Assembly: GCA_005878995.1 (NCBI GenBank)
Contig: VBME01000092.1
Coordinates: 1-7,095, forward strand
Length of the DNA stretch: 7,095 nt
Source of the DNA: Methanobacteriota archaeon
GTDB taxonomy: Archaea; Thermoplasmatota; Thermoplasmata; RBG-16-68-12
Direction: 5' to 3'
Under the pieces are notes generated by a model that was not told where the DNA came from, ran no database searches, and saw nothing but the letters and a program-made list of their open reading frames with translations. Shown one piece after another: positions 4,737-7,095 of the stretch; position 1 is the stretch's first letter, and every line of letters starts with the position of its first letter. The position numbers and the translations under genes are program-made.

Positions 4737-7095
4737 ATGGCGCTCCCCGATTGGTCCGCGTGGGCCATCCTCGTGGGGGTCATCCTCGCGGCGATCGTGG
4801 TCGGCCTGCGGCCGCTCCTGGCCCGCCTCGCGGCGCGCAACATCGGACGCCGGAAGTCGCGCGTCCTGATCGTCGTCGCGGGCCTCCTCGTGGGGACCGC
4901 GATCATCTCCTCGAGCCTCGTCGTGGGCGATACCCTGAGCTACATCTTCCTCCAGGACGTGTACGTGCGGCTCGACGCGGTCGATGAGCTCGTCTCGAAT
5001 GCGTTCAACGGCCAGCTCTTCTCCTTCGCCGAATCGAACGCGACGCAGATCGCGTCGGACCTCGCGGCGGTCCACAGCCCGGTCGACGGGATCGCGCCCG
5101 CGCTCCTGAAGGTCATGCCGGTCCGGAACGTCGCGGGGAACAAGGGGAACCAGCAGATCACCGTGATGGGCCTGAACGCATCGTACGAGGGGGCGTTCGG
5201 CCCGTTGACGCGGCTCGACGGTCGGACGACCGACACGAACGAGCTCGGGCTGACCGATGTCTTCGCGAACGAACGCGCGGCCGCGGACCTGAACGCGACG
5301 CCGGGCGAAGACCTGACCCTGTTCTATGGGACGACGAACCAGACCATCGTCCACGCGAGCGTAGCCGCGATCGTCCGCGACATCGGCAAAGCGGCGTACG
5401 GGCGCCGGGCGATCCTGTTCATGGACCTGGGCCGCGCCCAATCCGCGTTCAACGAGAGCGGGGCGATCAACCTGATCCGCGTCTCGAACCTCGGCGGGGT
5501 CGCGGAGGGCGTCGCGTCGTCCGACCAGGTGACGCACGACTTGCGGCTGAGCATCGCGAGGAACCATCTCGTGGGCTTGCAGGTCGACCCTGTGAAGGCG
5601 GACGATATCGTACTGGCGGTCCAGGTCGGCCGGGACGCGACGGACCTGTTCCTCGTCATGGGCGCGTTCGGCATCCTCGCGGGCGTCCTGCTCATCGTGA
5701 ACATCTTCGTCATGCTCGCCGAGGAACGGAAGCCGGAGCTCGGGGTCGCCCGCGCGGTCGGGTTCCTCCGCGGGGATTTGTTGGCGACGTTCGCCCTCGA
5801 GGGGACGTTCTACGCGGTCGTCGCCGCCGCACTCGGCGCCCTCGGGGGCCTCGGCCTCGGGTACGTGATGGTGTACTTCTTCGACAAGGTCGTCCCCCAT
5901 GGAGAGGTCGTCGTCACGTTCCACTTCGACCCGACGTCCGTCGTCACGGCGTTCGTCGCCGGGACCGCATTGACCTGGATCACGATCCTCGTCGCATCGT
6001 GGCGTGTCAGCCGCTTGAACATCGTGCGTGCGATCCGGGACCTGCCAGAGCCGAGCACGCGAGAGCGTTCGCGGGAGACCCTGATCGCGGGCGTCCTCAT
6101 CGCCCTTGCCGGCGCGGTCCTCACCGCGTGGGGGTTTGCGGCGGACACGGGGATGGGGAAGATCCCCGGGCCTCCCGTGCTGGCCATCGGTATCGGGATC
6201 GCCGCGGCTTCCCGCGGCTGGGCCCGTGCGGCGCTGACCCTCGCCGCGGCCTTCAACCTCACTTGGATCCTGATGCCCGTCGGCTTGCTCAACCAACAGA
6301 CGGACAACGTCTCCGTGGCGTTCGTCATGACGGGCGTCATCCTCGTCGGGTCGGGAATCCTGATCGCGGTGTTCAACATCAGCGAAGCGCTGCGGGCGCT
6401 CCTCCGGCGGGCGAACCGCGGCGCGGGACGGCCGGTCCTGAAGACGGCAATCTCCTATCCGATGGACAAACGGTTCCGCACGGGGATGACCGTCGCGATG
6501 TTCGCGCTCATCCTGTTCATGGTCACGCTGATCTCGATGCTCCAAGGTCTCCAGGCGTCGAGCCTCGAATCGTTCGTTCAGCAGCAGTCCGGCGGCTACG
6601 ACGTCATCGCGTACACGACGACGTACAGCGAGATCCCGAACTTCCGCGAATCTCTCCGGGCCAACTTCAGCGAAGCCCTCTTTGCCGGCGGCTACAACGG
6701 GACGTCGAGCGCGAGCGTCATGCCGGCGAAAGTCGAGGCGATCGACGGGAATCGGTCGTACGAGTACACGCTCTGGGGCGTCGACAATTTCCTGATCCAG
6801 ACGAATCAGTACGGGTTCACGAGCTTCCTCCCGTCGTACGTGAACGAGTCGAGCGGACAGCGGGAGGCGCTCACCACCCGGGATCAAGTGTGGCTCTCCC
6901 TGCGATACAATCACACCTTGGCGATCGTCGACCGCACCGCCGCGGGCCCGAACCAGTTCGTCCCGGATGAGAGCCGACTCCGCCTCACCCCGGGCGACCA
7001 GATCCGAGCCTACGACTTTGCGGGCCGGTCCGTGAACCTGACGATCGTCGGCGTCCTCGCCCAGGCGTTGCAGTTCACGTCCGGCGTGTTCGTGG
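4737..7095 (+). CDS. Large duplicated FtsX/MacB-type ABC permease (3' end outside window)
   Basis: The 786 codons present form the membrane subunit paired with the preceding ATPase. After an extra N-terminal helix (about 8-28), the family entry ARNIGRRKSR (33-42) leads into TM 43-64, then a large ectodomain (65-300), and an FtsX three-helix core at about 302-328, 352-382 and 400-422. The cytoplasmic coupling segment EERKPELGVARAVGFLRG (329-346) resembles the MacB/FtsX 'E....E.G..RA.G' motif. Four further helices (about 448-468, 479-492, 497-518, 526-547) link to a second entry (SYPMDKRFRTGM, 573-584), TM 583-605, and a second ectodomain that runs off the window. The second FtsX core should lie beyond base 7095. 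Alternating in/out topology works through the whole chain. No cysteine is visible. Such two-repeat permeases can act without a second subunit; the substrate is unknown. The ATG follows the ATPase TGA by one base, with only a weak G-rich sequence upstream. Confidence 0.94.
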   Translation, partial: MALPDWSAWAILVGVILAAIVVGLRPLLARLAARNIGRRKSRVLIVVAGLLVGTAIISSSLVVGDTLSYIFLQDVYVRLDAVDELVSNAFNGQLFSFAESNATQIASDLAAVHSPVDGIAPALLKVMPVRNVAGNKGNQQITVMGLNASYEGAFGPLTRLDGRTTDTNELGLTDVFANERAAADLNATPGEDLTLFYGTTNQTIVHASVAAIVRDIGKAAYGRRAILFMDLGRAQSAFNESGAINLIRVSNLGGVAEGVASSDQVTHDLRLSIARNHLVGLQVDPVKADDIVLAVQVGRDATDLFLVMGAFGILAGVLLIVNIFVMLAEERKPELGVARAVGFLRGDLLATFALEGTFYAVVAAALGALGGLGLGYVMVYFFDKVVPHGEVVVTFHFDPTSVVTAFVAGTALTWITILVASWRVSRLNIVRAIRDLPEPSTRERSRETLIAGVLIALAGAVLTAWGFAADTGMGKIPGPPVLAIGIGIAAASRGWARAALTLAAAFNLTWILMPVGLLNQQTDNVSVAFVMTGVILVGSGILIAVFNISEALRALLRRANRGAGRPVLKTAISYPMDKRFRTGMTVAMFALILFMVTLISMLQGLQASSLESFVQQQSGGYDVIAYTTTYSEIPNFRESLRANFSEALFAGGYNGTSSASVMPAKVEAIDGNRSYEYTLWGVDNFLIQTNQYGFTSFLPSYVNESSGQREALTTRDQVWLSLRYNHTLAIVDRTAAGPNQFVPDESRLRLTPGDQIRAYDFAGRSVNLTIVGVLAQALQFTSGVFV

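Noticed and set aside
4659..6914. 751-codon minus-strand open frame opposite the permease
   Set aside because: Its translation is dominated by R, D, E, V and P with no domain or hydrophobic pattern, while the plus strand encodes a clear ABC permease. Long antisense frames are expected where codons end in G/C.

Overview
The window looks like a GC-rich archaeal chromosome, most likely a euryarchaeon-type lineage and possibly a high-GC Thermoplasmatota relative. The evidence is a full-length archaeal Orc1/Cdc6 initiator, short TATA-like boxes about 27-31 bp upstream of several start codons, GTG starts without ribosome binding sites, and strongly GC-biased third codon positions. The exact lineage is inference; no rRNA or other taxonomic marker gene is present.

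Layout. 1-188: C-terminal tail of a possible plus-strand gene entering from the left edge. 163-1395 (minus): orc1/cdc6. 1396-1723: a 328-bp non-coding region upstream of orc1, holding one origin-recognition-box-like sequence, an AT-rich stretch and small inverted repeats. This is the only place in the window where a replication origin could plausibly sit. 1724-2278 (plus): a small two-helix membrane protein with a bacterial PH-like domain. 2228-3037 (minus): nadE, ammonia-dependent NAD+ synthase. 3038-3118: an 81-bp back-to-back divergent promoter region. 3119-3979 (plus): class I SAM-dependent methyltransferase. 4034-4735 and 4737-7095 (plus): a two-gene MacB/LolD-like ABC exporter operon, ATPase then a very large duplicated FtsX-type permease cut by the window end.

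How the genes relate. The ATPase and permease surely work together: they are one base apart and of matching families. The remaining genes are independent housekeeping or accessory genes. Two convergent gene pairs overlap at their 3' ends (163-188 and 2228-2278). nadE and the methyltransferase diverge from adjacent TATA boxes. I see no mobile element, CRISPR array, tRNA, rRNA or defence system. Several very long antisense open frames, including one of 751 codons opposite the permease, are by-products of GC-biased codons. I did not find a convincing undescribed system; the best leads are the orc1-adjacent region and the architecture of the permease.
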